Source: Saprospiraceae bacterium | GTDB taxonomy: Bacteria; Bacteroidota; Bacteroidia; Chitinophagales; Saprospiraceae | Direction: 5' to 3' | NCBI GenBank assembly: GCA_028285085.1 | Contig: JANQQI010000065.1 | Coordinates: 1 to 64,000, forward strand | Length of the DNA: 64,000 nt | Shown: in pieces, positions 26,074-34,642 of the stretch | Layout of the letters: each line of letters opens with the position of its first letter | Numbering within the stretch: position 1 is the stretch's first letter | Made by a program: the position numbers and the translations under genes | Notes under the pieces: model-generated | Told to the model about the DNA's origin: nothing | Seen by the model: the letters and a program-made list of their open reading frames with translations, nothing else | Database searches by the model: none

Positions 26074-27963
26074 TTACCTCACCAAAACAACTTTCATATC
26101 ATCCGCTTTCGAAATTTCTTTATAAAAATTTCGGAGGTCATTGTAGCGATCGGCGGGGAGCGTCACCGGATAAATTTCCAGCTGCCGGATGTAAATTAAT
26201 TCGCCATCTTTGACGTCGATTTTCATCTGGTATTGACCAAATTCGGAGCTTAAATTCATGGTTTTTTCGGGGATGCTCTCTACGGTGAAGCCGGCAGGCA
26301 AGCGGAACGTAAACGTATCGGATTCATGAAAGCCATGTCTTACTTGTACAGGATGCTGGCGGGCTTCCAGCAGGCGAGGGACGTGCTTAAAAGGATTGAG
26401 TTTATTGAGTGGGACGAAAATACGTTTTCCGGCCTGCGAAGCGAAGCGGGGTACCTCCAGGGAGTAGCGGGTATTAGCTACCGGTTCATCGGGTTGCGAT
26501 TGTATGTCCAAGGTTTTAATGAAACAAGCCGGCAGATCAATATTTTTTAAAAACCACTCTTCTTTTTCCTTTTGTGAAAATTCGTACTGATAGTAACGCA
26601 TGGCCTCTTGCTCCGCGCCAAATTGTTGGACCGTGCTCTTAATTTCTGCGGCGCCTTTGGGCGATAAAACAATCGTTGCTTCACTACGGCGCAGGTTATC
26701 TTCAGGCATTAATTTCGGCGTTTCGATCAAACGGCCGCCCTCCGGAGTGATCAGCAATGCGGTGCGGCCCTCAGTGGATTGTCCGAGGTAATTCGGCGGA
26801 CTATAAGAACTGGTGCATTCCAGCCAGATATCTTCTTCCGGGACGTAAAGAATCATATGGTTGGAATTGTAAGGCGCGACCAAGGTGGAATCCCAAGTCC
26901 GTTTATAATCGCGGTCTAATTGGATGATCGTCAGATAGGATTCAATGCCAACTTCTTTCAGCATCGCACACATGAAATTGGAGAGCGCTTTGCAATCGCC
27001 GTATTTATTTTTTTCCACGTAAGTGGCTGGAAAGGACTGCCAACCACCGATGCCCAATTGGACGCTGACGTAGCGTGTATTCTCTTGCAAATAACGATAG
27101 AGAATAGCAATTTTTTCGGCCGGTGTTTCGGCGGCAGCCGTCATCTTTTTAATCTCGGCGCGCAGTACTTCCGAAATCTCCGTGCGGTCCTGATTAAGGG
27201 TATACATGAATTTGCCGAAAGCCTCCCAGGTGGTTAGACTGCCTTTGTAATCATCGTATTGAATCTTCGTAGGAGCTAGCTCCAGCACCGGAAAGATTTG
27301 CTTGAAATTCGGGCCGTAAGGTTCAACAACGATGGCAGGAAGGTTCTTCCACTCCCAACGGTAAACCTTGCGATTTTTTTCGTTAGAAATAGTTGGTTCC
27401 TGCTCAAAATTTCGGGCGCGCCAAATAATATCGACTTCATCATCTGTTTTGACCGTATACTTAGCAGAAGCCACCGACTGGTCGTAGCTTTGCACGTAAA
27501 AAGGGATCAACCCCAAACAGTTTTTGTACACTTTTTTATAACGATACTTAATCGTATAGGGCAATTGATTGTGCCGTAAGTTAAAGCGTTTATAACGCGT
27601 ATCCGTGGCCAAACTACCGCTGTAATAGGATTCATCGAAAGCCTCTTTCTTCTTAAATTTACGCACCAATTTTCCACTATTATCATAAATCTCCGCTTCC
27701 AGATGTGTGATTTTTGAATCCTGATCGTAATCAATGATCTGTATATCTTCCCCACTTTTACGGTTAAGAATGGTCACCACTTTCGTCACTTCCTCTTCCC
27801 TTTCGCGGGGTGATTTGATCGTGATCGTTTTTTCGTACAAACGGATAATATCGTATGCATCTTTAATCAATTCTTTGGGCAAATCCTCACCGTAAGTCAT
27901 GGCCTGAGCCTGACCGTAGTATGAAATACCGATACAAAGCAGGATAAAGAAAAAGGACTTCAT
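26074..27963 (-). CDS. DUF3857/transglutaminase-like secreted protein, catalytic triad present
   Basis: A 629-aa protein with a signal peptide (about 1-20), an N-terminal DUF3857 beta domain (about 50-220) and a transglutaminase-like core. The likely triad is C324 in YGDCKALS, H369 in NSNHMILY and D378 in EEDIWLE. A C-terminal beta region follows. Family members are exported and thought to be protease- or transglutaminase-like; substrates are generally unknown. It lies 133 bp downstream of a second DUF3857 protein on the same strand, forming a pair common in Bacteroidota. Contrast with its neighbour, which has lost the cysteine. Confidence 0.85.
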   Translation of the reverse strand: MKSFFFILLCIGISYYGQAQAMTYGEDLPKELIKDAYDIIRLYEKTITIKSPREREEEVTKVVTILNRKSGEDIQIIDYDQDSKITHLEAEIYDNSGKLVRKFKKKEAFDESYYSGSLATDTRYKRFNLRHNQLPYTIKYRYKKVYKNCLGLIPFYVQSYDQSVASAKYTVKTDDEVDIIWRARNFEQEPTISNEKNRKVYRWEWKNLPAIVVEPYGPNFKQIFPVLELAPTKIQYDDYKGSLTTWEAFGKFMYTLNQDRTEISEVLRAEIKKMTAAAETPAEKIAILYRYLQENTRYVSVQLGIGGWQSFPATYVEKNKYGDCKALSNFMCAMLKEVGIESYLTIIQLDRDYKRTWDSTLVAPYNSNHMILYVPEEDIWLECTSSYSPPNYLGQSTEGRTALLITPEGGRLIETPKLMPEDNLRRSEATIVLSPKGAAEIKSTVQQFGAEQEAMRYYQYEFSQKEKEEWFLKNIDLPACFIKTLDIQSQPDEPVANTRYSLEVPRFASQAGKRIFVPLNKLNPFKHVPRLLEARQHPVQVRHGFHESDTFTFRLPAGFTVESIPEKTMNLSSEFGQYQMKIDVKDGELIYIRQLEIYPVTLPADRYNDLRNFYKEISKADDMKVVLVR

Positions 27964-28096
27964 ATACTCTTTGATATTTTCAAAGTTTAAGCTTTGACAA
28001 CGCTGGTGCGATAGGTTCTCTGCTAAAAAAACCGAGGCTGCCTTGGTTTGGTTCTAATCATTTCCATCAAAGGACGACAAATTCTTATAATGGCCA

Positions 28097-30100
28097 TCAA
28101 GTTGTCTTTTTGAGAACGATTTGCTCGGCGTGTTTTTCAACAATAATATCAAAAAAGTTTTTAAGCGTAGCGTATTCACTCGGTTCAAAATGCAATTGCT
28201 TGATCTCGATCTTGCTGACTAGCTGCAATTTATTGCCGGTCTGGCTAATCGAGAATTTAAAACTTCCCCCGTTTTCCGGCAAAGACAAATTAATGCCTTC
28301 CGGCAAAGCTTCTACGGCGTAGCCCTCCGGCAAGACGAGATTGAAAATATATTGCTCCCTACGCCCCACGGGGATATCCACCGGGAAAGTCCTTTTCTCA
28401 AGCTTCAAAGGATTTTCAGAATAGCCATCAATGACCGGCGATACATAAAGCATTTCTCCCGCTTGCATGGTCTGGCCGGAAAGCTCACAATGGAAAGCAT
28501 AGCTAAATGGCTTATTGACCTTATTGGCATTGCTTGTCTTGAGGCTATCCGTGATTTGAAGGTCAGGGATTTTTTCCAACCATTCGTCTTTGATTTTTTG
28601 GGCGTGGTAGGCATCTCGACCAGACATCCCCAGATAACCTTTTAGTTGGACCTTGAGCTCGCCACTCAAAGTACCATTGGACCGGAGTTCAAAATTGCCT
28701 AATCGCATTTCAGAATTTGTAGCTTGCGGCAGGTTGATCCATTGAGGCGCCTTTTCGTCTACGAGCCAACCGATATAATTAAGTGAATTTGCCCGCAGGA
28801 GCGAAGGGTCGCGATTGGGATTGCCAACGTCGAGTAGCATCTGCTGCTCCCCCACCTGAACGAAAGCTAGTGTATGGTTAAATTGCTCCAAAACAGGATA
28901 ATAGGAGAGCATTTTACCGTGATCACGCGTACTCACCAGCACGGGAAGCGCGTCAATATCATGCGCGCGACAAAGAGCAATCAGCATTAAATTTAACTCC
29001 CCACTATTGGCCTTACCTTTTTCAAAGGCATCATCCAAGCTCCTATCCGCGGAATAATCCAGATAACCATTCCAGCGGACGTTCTTACTGATGAAGGCAT
29101 AGATTTTCATCACTTTTTCTAAATCATCGGCAGTATCGCCGAGATACGCATTAGCGGCTTTTAGTAAGCTATTATAATGTTTTTTGTGTCGAAGCTGACC
29201 GCCAAATAATTCCCAATCTTGCCACAGTTCTTCAGCCAGGCGCGGCCAGGTATTCGAAATCGGCTGTATGCGTTCTCCCGGAAAAACAATGCGTTGCAGT
29301 TGAAAGCGTACGGAGGAATAATAATCTTCCATGGTGGTAATGAAAGGCTCGGGGCGTAGGGCCGGGGCGTTTTCCAACCAGTAGCGACTACGGACAATCT
29401 TTGCGGGAATATTTCCACTCGACATTCTGGACTCGCGATTATAGCCACGCCCAACGGTCGTTTTTTGCGGTGGAACGTGAATAGATCGACTTACGCGCTT
29501 TTCACTATGCTGGATCGGTTGCCCTTGATTTATGCTGATGTACTCATACCACTCTGGAATATCCGTCCGTAACTCTGAATGTTTTACCGGAATCTCTTCT
29601 TGAAAGTTCCACTTTTCCAGACCGTACAAATCTCGGGATTTACGACTGTATTTGTATTCAATAATACAACCTTTCTCCAATTGCGGAAACGCAAACACTT
29701 TGGCCTTGTAAAACTTGTTTACCTGTTCTTCAAATATGTCTTTAGAGGAGACCTTAATTTTGCTGCCATCGGGGAGGATGACCTGGGCTTTCAGCCCTTG
29801 AATGCGTGTTGCCTTGTCATCGTAAAAATAGAGCTTGACGTTTCCTCTTTCAAAGGCAGACTTTTTCAATAATTTCACCCGTCGGTGGTGTTCCATTTTA
29901 TAAAATACGCCATCCGGTGTAAACTCATAGGAGATCTGACCAAAGTCACATAGCACTACGGCTTCTGCTTCAGGATCGAGTGCATACTCGACCATATCGA
30001 GTTCTTCGTTGGAAATTTTTCCCCATTTGATAGGTGGCTTTTGCGCGATTAAAATTTGAGAAAATAATAGGAGTAGGGTAAGTGGTAGTAATTTTTTCAT
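28097..30100 (-). CDS. DUF3857/transglutaminase-like secreted protein, cysteine lost
   Basis: A 667-aa protein with a signal peptide ending QILIAQ (residue 20), a DUF3857 domain and a transglutaminase fold whose active-site segment reads KANSGELNLML. S366 stands where Cys is expected. H409 (FNHTLAF) and D424 (MLLDVGN) remain. The conserved STRDHGK and YPVLEQFNH stretches are typical of this non-cysteine branch, which probably acts as a binding or scaffolding protein rather than an enzyme. It is upstream of, and co-oriented with, the catalytically intact paralogue at 26074-27963. Divergent from the small gene at 30275. Confidence 0.82.
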   Translation of the reverse strand: MKKLLPLTLLLLFSQILIAQKPPIKWGKISNEELDMVEYALDPEAEAVVLCDFGQISYEFTPDGVFYKMEHHRRVKLLKKSAFERGNVKLYFYDDKATRIQGLKAQVILPDGSKIKVSSKDIFEEQVNKFYKAKVFAFPQLEKGCIIEYKYSRKSRDLYGLEKWNFQEEIPVKHSELRTDIPEWYEYISINQGQPIQHSEKRVSRSIHVPPQKTTVGRGYNRESRMSSGNIPAKIVRSRYWLENAPALRPEPFITTMEDYYSSVRFQLQRIVFPGERIQPISNTWPRLAEELWQDWELFGGQLRHKKHYNSLLKAANAYLGDTADDLEKVMKIYAFISKNVRWNGYLDYSADRSLDDAFEKGKANSGELNLMLIALCRAHDIDALPVLVSTRDHGKMLSYYPVLEQFNHTLAFVQVGEQQMLLDVGNPNRDPSLLRANSLNYIGWLVDEKAPQWINLPQATNSEMRLGNFELRSNGTLSGELKVQLKGYLGMSGRDAYHAQKIKDEWLEKIPDLQITDSLKTSNANKVNKPFSYAFHCELSGQTMQAGEMLYVSPVIDGYSENPLKLEKRTFPVDIPVGRREQYIFNLVLPEGYAVEALPEGINLSLPENGGSFKFSISQTGNKLQLVSKIEIKQLHFEPSEYATLKNFFDIIVEKHAEQIVLKKTT

Positions 30101-30274
30101 AACTATTAGTTCTGTTTGCCTGACTAATGTAACAATAAAAATGAAGAATATTACCCTTAATCACCATCAACTGCAAATTGTTATTAAGCAATTTTAGGCT
30201 TAATCCCCCGGTGGTTTTCTTCTCTGCCGGAATGCACGTAACTTTGCCGGTGTAATCAGAAAAGACAAATCGCT

Positions 30275-30610
30275 TTGGATAATAAACTGACACAATACAC
30301 CACGGATTTAATCCAGAAGGATTTTGGCCTGGAACTCGGCGACCAGACGGTAGACGAGGAAAACCTACTGGCATTGCTGTCGGATGCAGTGGCGCACATG
30401 ATTGAATACCGCCTCGACTTTCTGCTAAGTCTGCTGTATCGTCTGGATGTTGATGAAAAGAAGATCAATATGGCGCTATCGCCACTTTCTGGAGAACCTG
30501 CCAACGTCGCGCTAGCGCGCTTGATTCTGGATCGGCAAAAGCAACGTATGCATACCAAGAAGCATTACGGCTCGGTTCCACCCGAAGATTTAGAAGGTTT
30601 GGAGTTTTAG
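30275..30610 (+). CDS. Conserved-looking hypothetical protein, 111 aa
   Basis: The frame begins at a TTG (30275) reading MDNKLTQYTTDLIQKDFG; no ATG is available before the middle of the domain, so a TTG start is the reasonable choice. The protein is mostly helical, hydrophilic and slightly acidic, with a basic C-terminal patch (DRQKQRMHTKKHYG). There is no signal peptide or membrane segment. It is divergent from the DUF3857 pair. No family or function is recognised. Confidence 0.6.
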   Translation: MDNKLTQYTTDLIQKDFGLELGDQTVDEENLLALLSDAVAHMIEYRLDFLLSLLYRLDVDEKKINMALSPLSGEPANVALARLILDRQKQRMHTKKHYGSVPPEDLEGLEF

Positions 30611-30615
30611 GCAAC

Positions 30616-30649
30616 AAAAAAAGATCGCACCGGGGGAAACGATGCGATC
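30616..30649 (-). terminator. Minus-strand intrinsic terminator with no annotated gene upstream
   Basis: On the minus strand GATCGCA (30649-30643) pairs with TGCGATC (30629-30623) around a 13-base loop and is followed by a run of seven T (30622-30616). On the plus strand there is no T-run, so it works for minus-strand transcription. It implies a transcript starting between 30650 and 30884. Confidence 0.6.
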
Positions 30650-30751
30650 AGGCAATAGTTATGCAAGTTTGCATTTTAACGAAAACCTTACAAAATGCGT
30701 TTTTGAACTAATAAACCAAAGGAAAAAATTTGTTTATTATCACCCTAAGAA

Positions 30752-30829
30752 CTAACGAATTCCGCGAGATGTTGTGTCGCATTCATCGCTTTCGATCAGT
30801 ACTTGTAAATCTTCGATCAATTGAATCAT
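30752..30829 (-). CDS. Candidate 25-aa micro-protein or small RNA locus
   Basis: On the minus strand, ATG 30829 to TAG 30754-30752 encodes 25 residues with an amphipathic acidic start (MIQLIEDLQVLIESDECD). It lies about 100 bases upstream of the minus-strand terminator, and a perfect 14-base palindrome (ATGCAAGTTTGCAT, 30661-30674) sits between. Nothing else explains that terminator. It could be a small RNA instead of a translated gene. Confidence 0.3.
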   Translation of the reverse strand: MIQLIEDLQVLIESDECDTTSRGIR

Positions 30830-30884
30830 TAGTTAGCCGAAAAACGGGCACGGTTTTGAAAATAAATATCCCAAAAACGCACAA

Positions 30885-31334
30885 ATGAAACCATTTCTCT
30901 ATAGCTGCTTTCTGTTCTTTTGTTTAGCTTTTGCTAATCCGCTCCAAGGCCAAGATGCATACGGCCAGGCCATTGGGGTACGCGGTGGATTTCTTTCGGG
31001 GGTTTCCTATAAGCATTTTCTCGAATTTGCGGGCGCCATCGAGGGGATTGTTGGTTTCAATTTCGAAAATGGTCGCGTATTGACCGCGACGGGTTTGTAT
31101 GAGCATCATTTTTTCTTGAACTATCAGACCAATCTTTTTGCCGGTGGTGGTCTTTCACTCGGTGCAAATAGTGATAATTTCAGAATGCTCGTCGACGCCA
31201 TTGCGGGCATCGAATATGTCATGCCGCGTTTCCCGGTGAGTATTTCGCTGGACTATAAACCCGCTTACAATATATTTGATTCGGAGTTTCAACTCTACGA
31301 GGTAGGACTGACTATTCGTTACATCATCCGTTAG
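30885..31334 (+). CDS. Small outer-membrane/beta-barrel-like protein
   Basis: A 149-aa protein with a signal peptide ending LQGQ (about residue 23). The mature protein is a series of alternating amphipathic strands (AIGVRGGFLSGVSYKHF, ALEGIVGF-like and YEVGLTIRYIIR) ending in an aromatic/hydrophobic strand. This is the pattern of small eight-stranded outer-membrane barrels, though the family is not identified. It lies 45 bp upstream of recO on the same strand and may be co-transcribed with it by chance of position. Confidence 0.65.
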   Translation: MKPFLYSCFLFFCLAFANPLQGQDAYGQAIGVRGGFLSGVSYKHFLEFAGAIEGIVGFNFENGRVLTATGLYEHHFFLNYQTNLFAGGGLSLGANSDNFRMLVDAIAGIEYVMPRFPVSISLDYKPAYNIFDSEFQLYEVGLTIRYIIR

Positions 31335-31378
31335 TTTACATCAATTGTAGTTCGTTAGACTGTAGAAAGAAGTCTATT

Positions 31379-32107
31379 ATGCTAGTCAAAACGCGAGGTA
31401 TTATTTTCAGATCGGTTAAATACTCGGAGACGAGTATCATCGCCGATATTTACACTGAAGAAAAAGGCCTCCGGTCGTACATTATCAGCGGCGTACGAAC
31501 CCAAAGGGCACGGACTAAAGCCAGCCTCTTGCAAGTGATGTCGCTCGTGGAGCTGGTGGTCTACCACCGCAACGACAAGACCCTGACCCGCATCAAGGAA
31601 ATCAAGCCCGCCTACGTCTACCACGCTATCCCTTTCCAGCTCGCCCGGGGAGCCGTCGGCTTATTCATGGCGGAGCTGGCCCGCAAAACGATACGCGAAG
31701 AGGCGGAGCAAAATTTGCCCTTGTTTAATTTCCTCTACGAAAGTTTTTGTCTGCTTGATCGCACGGAGCATAGTGTGCGCAATTTCCATTTGTCCTTTAT
31801 GCTGCAGCTCACCGGCTTTTTAGGCTTTTTACCGGGAGAATCTTACAGCGCGGACAGCCCGATTTTCGACTTGGAAGAAGGCGTATTCGTCGCCGAAGCA
31901 CCGCGCCATCCGCATCACCTCACCCCCCGCCAAAGCGAGCTGTTGGACCAATTGCTGGAATATCCTCCGGGGAGGGCCTACCAAGTCCAAATGACCCGGG
32001 AAGAACGCCAGGCTTTGCTCCGCGAATTACTCACCTTTTATCGACTCCATATTGAAGGCTTCCCCGGCTTGAATACCTACGAGATTCTCGAAACGGTTAT
32101 GGATTAA
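31379..32107 (+). CDS. recO: DNA repair protein RecO
   Basis: A 242-aa protein with the RecO N-terminal OB-fold (VKTRGIIFRSVKYSETSII, IYTEEKGLRSYIISGVR) followed by a helical domain. RecO loads RecA onto SSB-coated single-stranded DNA in the RecFOR pathway. The ATG at 31379 immediately precedes the conserved OB-fold start. The four zinc cysteines seen in some RecO proteins are absent, as is common in Bacteroidota. Length is normal. Confidence 0.92.
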   Translation: MLVKTRGIIFRSVKYSETSIIADIYTEEKGLRSYIISGVRTQRARTKASLLQVMSLVELVVYHRNDKTLTRIKEIKPAYVYHAIPFQLARGAVGLFMAELARKTIREEAEQNLPLFNFLYESFCLLDRTEHSVRNFHLSFMLQLTGFLGFLPGESYSADSPIFDLEEGVFVAEAPRHPHHLTPRQSELLDQLLEYPPGRAYQVQMTREERQALLRELLTFYRLHIEGFPGLNTYEILETVMD

Positions 32108-32225
32108 GACCCTACCCGAGTTTGTTAATTGATTTTTAGCATTTCTAAGGTTGACCATTGTCATCTCTATTCCTTGTAGTTGCCGCTATTTTTAGTGAGT
32201 AATTTTAAACCTTAATCCTTTTGAG

Positions 32226-32645
32226 ATGAATGTAAAAGTTAAAGACCTGATGGTCAAATCGGTGATTACCACTATGCCCCACAAATCTGTTGGCCACGCC
32301 CAAAGCATTATGGCGAAAAATCGGATTAAATCCCTCCCCATCGTTAATCAAGAAATGGAAGTCAAAGGTATCATTACCTCCACGGATCTTCTGGAAGATG
32401 TTTCCGAAAGCACACCGATCAGCCAAGTCATGACAACAAAAGTCTATACTATTCCGCTCTATTCGGATCTCTCCATTGCCGCGCGGATCATGCGCAATCA
32501 CCGCATTAATCACCTCGTAGTGACGGACGAAAGAAAAATTGTGGGCGTGCTTAGTGCACACGATTTGCTCAAATTGGTGGAAGACCATCGGTTCGTTATG
32601 AAAAATCCGCCGACACCTTCCAAGAAGAAGAGTCAACGCATGTAA
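32226..32645 (+). CDS. CBS-domain pair protein
   Basis: A 139-aa cytoplasmic protein made of two CBS motifs (VKDLMVKSVITTMP ... IVNQEMEVKGIITSTDLL, then ISQVMTTKVYTIP ... VVTDERKIVGVLSAHDLL). Such stand-alone CBS pairs bind adenine nucleotides and regulate a partner. The stop is only 4 bases before the GTG start of an ion-channel-like gene, so the two are almost certainly co-transcribed; the CBS protein may sense nucleotide state for the channel. That link is inferred from spacing only. Confidence 0.88.
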   Translation: MNVKVKDLMVKSVITTMPHKSVGHAQSIMAKNRIKSLPIVNQEMEVKGIITSTDLLEDVSESTPISQVMTTKVYTIPLYSDLSIAARIMRNHRINHLVVTDERKIVGVLSAHDLLKLVEDHRFVMKNPPTPSKKKSQRM

Positions 32646-32649
32646 ACTG

Positions 32650-33372
32650 GTGCCCGTGGACGGCAAAACAAGCGAGGCGTCTCAGCCTTCTATCGTTAGT
32701 TTCATTTTGGAGCTACGACAGCAACTAAGGAATAAATTCCTGTGGCTACTATTAGCTTTAGCAAGTCTCATTTTCTTACCAGCCTTTGTAACCAATGATC
32801 TGCACAAAGATGTATTGATCTATTGTTGCCTGGGACTGGTACTGGTAACCGGAGTATTCGTTTTGGCTAGAAGTAGTTCACAGTTCTATTGGGCCCTTTT
32901 ACTAGCAATAGGTACTTTGGGGGTTAATTTATTGCCTGTTGAACATAATAGCGTAATGCTATTTCTGATCCGTATGCTCAGCTTAATGATTTTCTTTGGG
33001 TGGTTGTTGGTCTTTGTTTTTCGACGGATGACCCGATCACGTAGAATTTCCGAAGACATTATTTTTGGGGCTGTTAACGGTTATTTACTCATGGGGTTGT
33101 TGGGCGGCTTTTGTTTTCGACTCATCTACTTTTTTGATCCAAATGCTTTCGTTTTAGGTGAAGGACTGGGTGATAGGCTAGATGTATTCACTTATTTCAG
33201 TTTTGTCACCTTAACTAATCTTGGTTATGGTGATATTACGCCCGTAGCTTCATCGAGCCAGTCTACGGCTTTGTTTCTAGCGATTAGTGGTCAGATGTAT
33301 CTAGCTATTGTGATTGGAATTTTGGTTGGGAAGTTTATTCTATTTCGGGAAGAGATGGAGGCGGATAAGTAG
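32650..33372 (+). CDS. Two-pore-helix potassium-channel-like membrane protein
   Basis: A 240-aa protein starting at GTG 32650. It has about six membrane helices, the last pair flanking a pore loop with TLTNLGYGDITP, which matches the K+ selectivity filter signature (T-x-GYGD). The extra N-terminal helices (about residues 30-130) replace a ligand domain. No C-terminal RCK domain is present; the short tail ends EEMEADK. It is directly downstream of a CBS-pair protein, a possible separately encoded regulator. Ion selectivity is inferred from the filter. Confidence 0.78.
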   Translation: MPVDGKTSEASQPSIVSFILELRQQLRNKFLWLLLALASLIFLPAFVTNDLHKDVLIYCCLGLVLVTGVFVLARSSSQFYWALLLAIGTLGVNLLPVEHNSVMLFLIRMLSLMIFFGWLLVFVFRRMTRSRRISEDIIFGAVNGYLLMGLLGGFCFRLIYFFDPNAFVLGEGLGDRLDVFTYFSFVTLTNLGYGDITPVASSSQSTALFLAISGQMYLAIVIGILVGKFILFREEMEADK

Positions 33373-33397
33373 CGTTAGATACCTTACTTAATCAAGT

Positions 33398-33787
33398 TTA
33401 CACCAAGTCTCGGTCGTCGTAGTCTCTTTTTTGTTTCACCTTTTCTTTGAGTTCTAGAGGTTCGTCTTCTAAGTCCAAAGTATCGTCTTCTTCATAGACT
33501 TCCGTTGGACTTTGTCGCCGGAGTCGATCCATTTCCCGGTGCAAAGTTCGGGCTTCCCAATCTTTGCCCTGCCAGCTTGTGAATCCAAATACTCCAAAGT
33601 AATGGAAAATTAATCCCAAGCCCCAACCAGCGGCTGGAAAGACAAACCACCAGTAGTTTGGACTAGTCATGAAGTTGATTACAAACAAGAAAATGATGGT
33701 AAAGAAATAAGTAATCAGGTGAGCATAAAACCCTTTAATGGCTGCAACCCGTTTCTTGGCCTTTTTTAATAGTTCTTCTTCGCGCAT
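33398..33787 (-). CDS. 2TM-domain protein
   Basis: From the Met at 33787 the protein is 129 aa and begins MREEELLKKAKKRVAAIKGFY without the last residue, then two membrane helices with a short NYWWFVFPAAGWGLG turn and HYFGVFGF. This is the bacterial 2TM domain often found alone or fused to LytTR regulators in Bacteroidota. The C-terminus is charged and coiled. The frame extends to 33832, but the inner Met fits the family start. The next gene upstream on the same strand is a LytTR response regulator, consistent with that association. Confidence 0.85.
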   Translation of the reverse strand: MREEELLKKAKKRVAAIKGFYAHLITYFFTIIFLFVINFMTSPNYWWFVFPAAGWGLGLIFHYFGVFGFTSWQGKDWEARTLHREMDRLRRQSPTEVYEEDDTLDLEDEPLELKEKVKQKRDYDDRDLV

Positions 33788-33898
33788 GATTGTTGAGACA
33801 TTAGGGTATGTATAGAATTTGTTCTTAAACAATTGCCATTAACGAAGATACGGACTTGTGGTATAAAAGCCAATTCATGTATAAGATCACTCTAACTA

Positions 33899-34639
33899 TT
33901 AAATGAGCCCCTTACGCTGGATCATACTCATAAACTGTTCTTTCATGCGCTTGCTGATGGAAAGCTGGTGCTCACCGATGCGAACTAGATTGCCTTCGAT
34001 TTCTTCAATATGATTAAGGTTCACAATGTGAGACCGGTGGATACGAATAAAATCATTAGAGGGAAGCAAATCTTCCATGAACGCCATCGTTTGTAAGGCC
34101 AGGATAATATCGTCATGGGTGTATAGCTTGACATATTCGCCGTAGCTTTCGATGAACAGTAAATTGGCATGCTCAACTTTCACCATCTTGCGATTCGTTT
34201 TTACGAAAAAGAAATTTGAGACGGCCGTTCTGGATAGAACAGGATCAGAGAGCGATGATTGCTCATCTGATTGCTGCTTGAATTGCATCAATTCGATAGC
34301 CTTATCGATGGCCTTACAGAAACGTTGAAATGAAATTGGCTTGACCAAATAATCGACGACATCCAGATTGTAACTTTCCAAGGCATATTCAGAATAGGCG
34401 GTTGTAAAAATGGTGATGGGAGCTACCTTTAAGGTCTTTACTAAATCAATTCCCGTCAAATCATCCATTTGAATATCGCTCAATAAAATATCTACATCAC
34501 CGGCATCAATCAGCCGTTTTGCCGATAAGGCGTCTGATAATACGCCTACAACTTCGAGTTCGGCTATTTTTTTCGCATAGCTCGCCATTAAATCCCGAGC
34601 GGGTTCTTCATCGTCGACAATTAATACTTTGTAGGCCAT
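33899..34639 (-). CDS. LytTR-family response regulator
   Basis: A 246-aa protein with an N-terminal receiver (KVLIVDDEEPARDLM, phospho-acceptor in VDILLSDIQMDDLTG) and a C-terminal LytTR DNA-binding domain (FFFVKTNRKMVKVEH, DFIRIHRSHIVNLNHI). It starts 3 bases after the stop of the histidine kinase at 34643, so the two are coupled. LytTR regulators bind direct repeats about two helical turns apart; targets in this window are not established. All domain features are normal. Confidence 0.93.
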   Translation of the reverse strand: MAYKVLIVDDEEPARDLMASYAKKIAELEVVGVLSDALSAKRLIDAGDVDILLSDIQMDDLTGIDLVKTLKVAPITIFTTAYSEYALESYNLDVVDYLVKPISFQRFCKAIDKAIELMQFKQQSDEQSSLSDPVLSRTAVSNFFFVKTNRKMVKVEHANLLFIESYGEYVKLYTHDDIILALQTMAFMEDLLPSNDFIRIHRSHIVNLNHIEEIEGNLVRIGEHQLSISKRMKEQFMSMIQRKGLI

Positions 34640-34642
34640 ATT

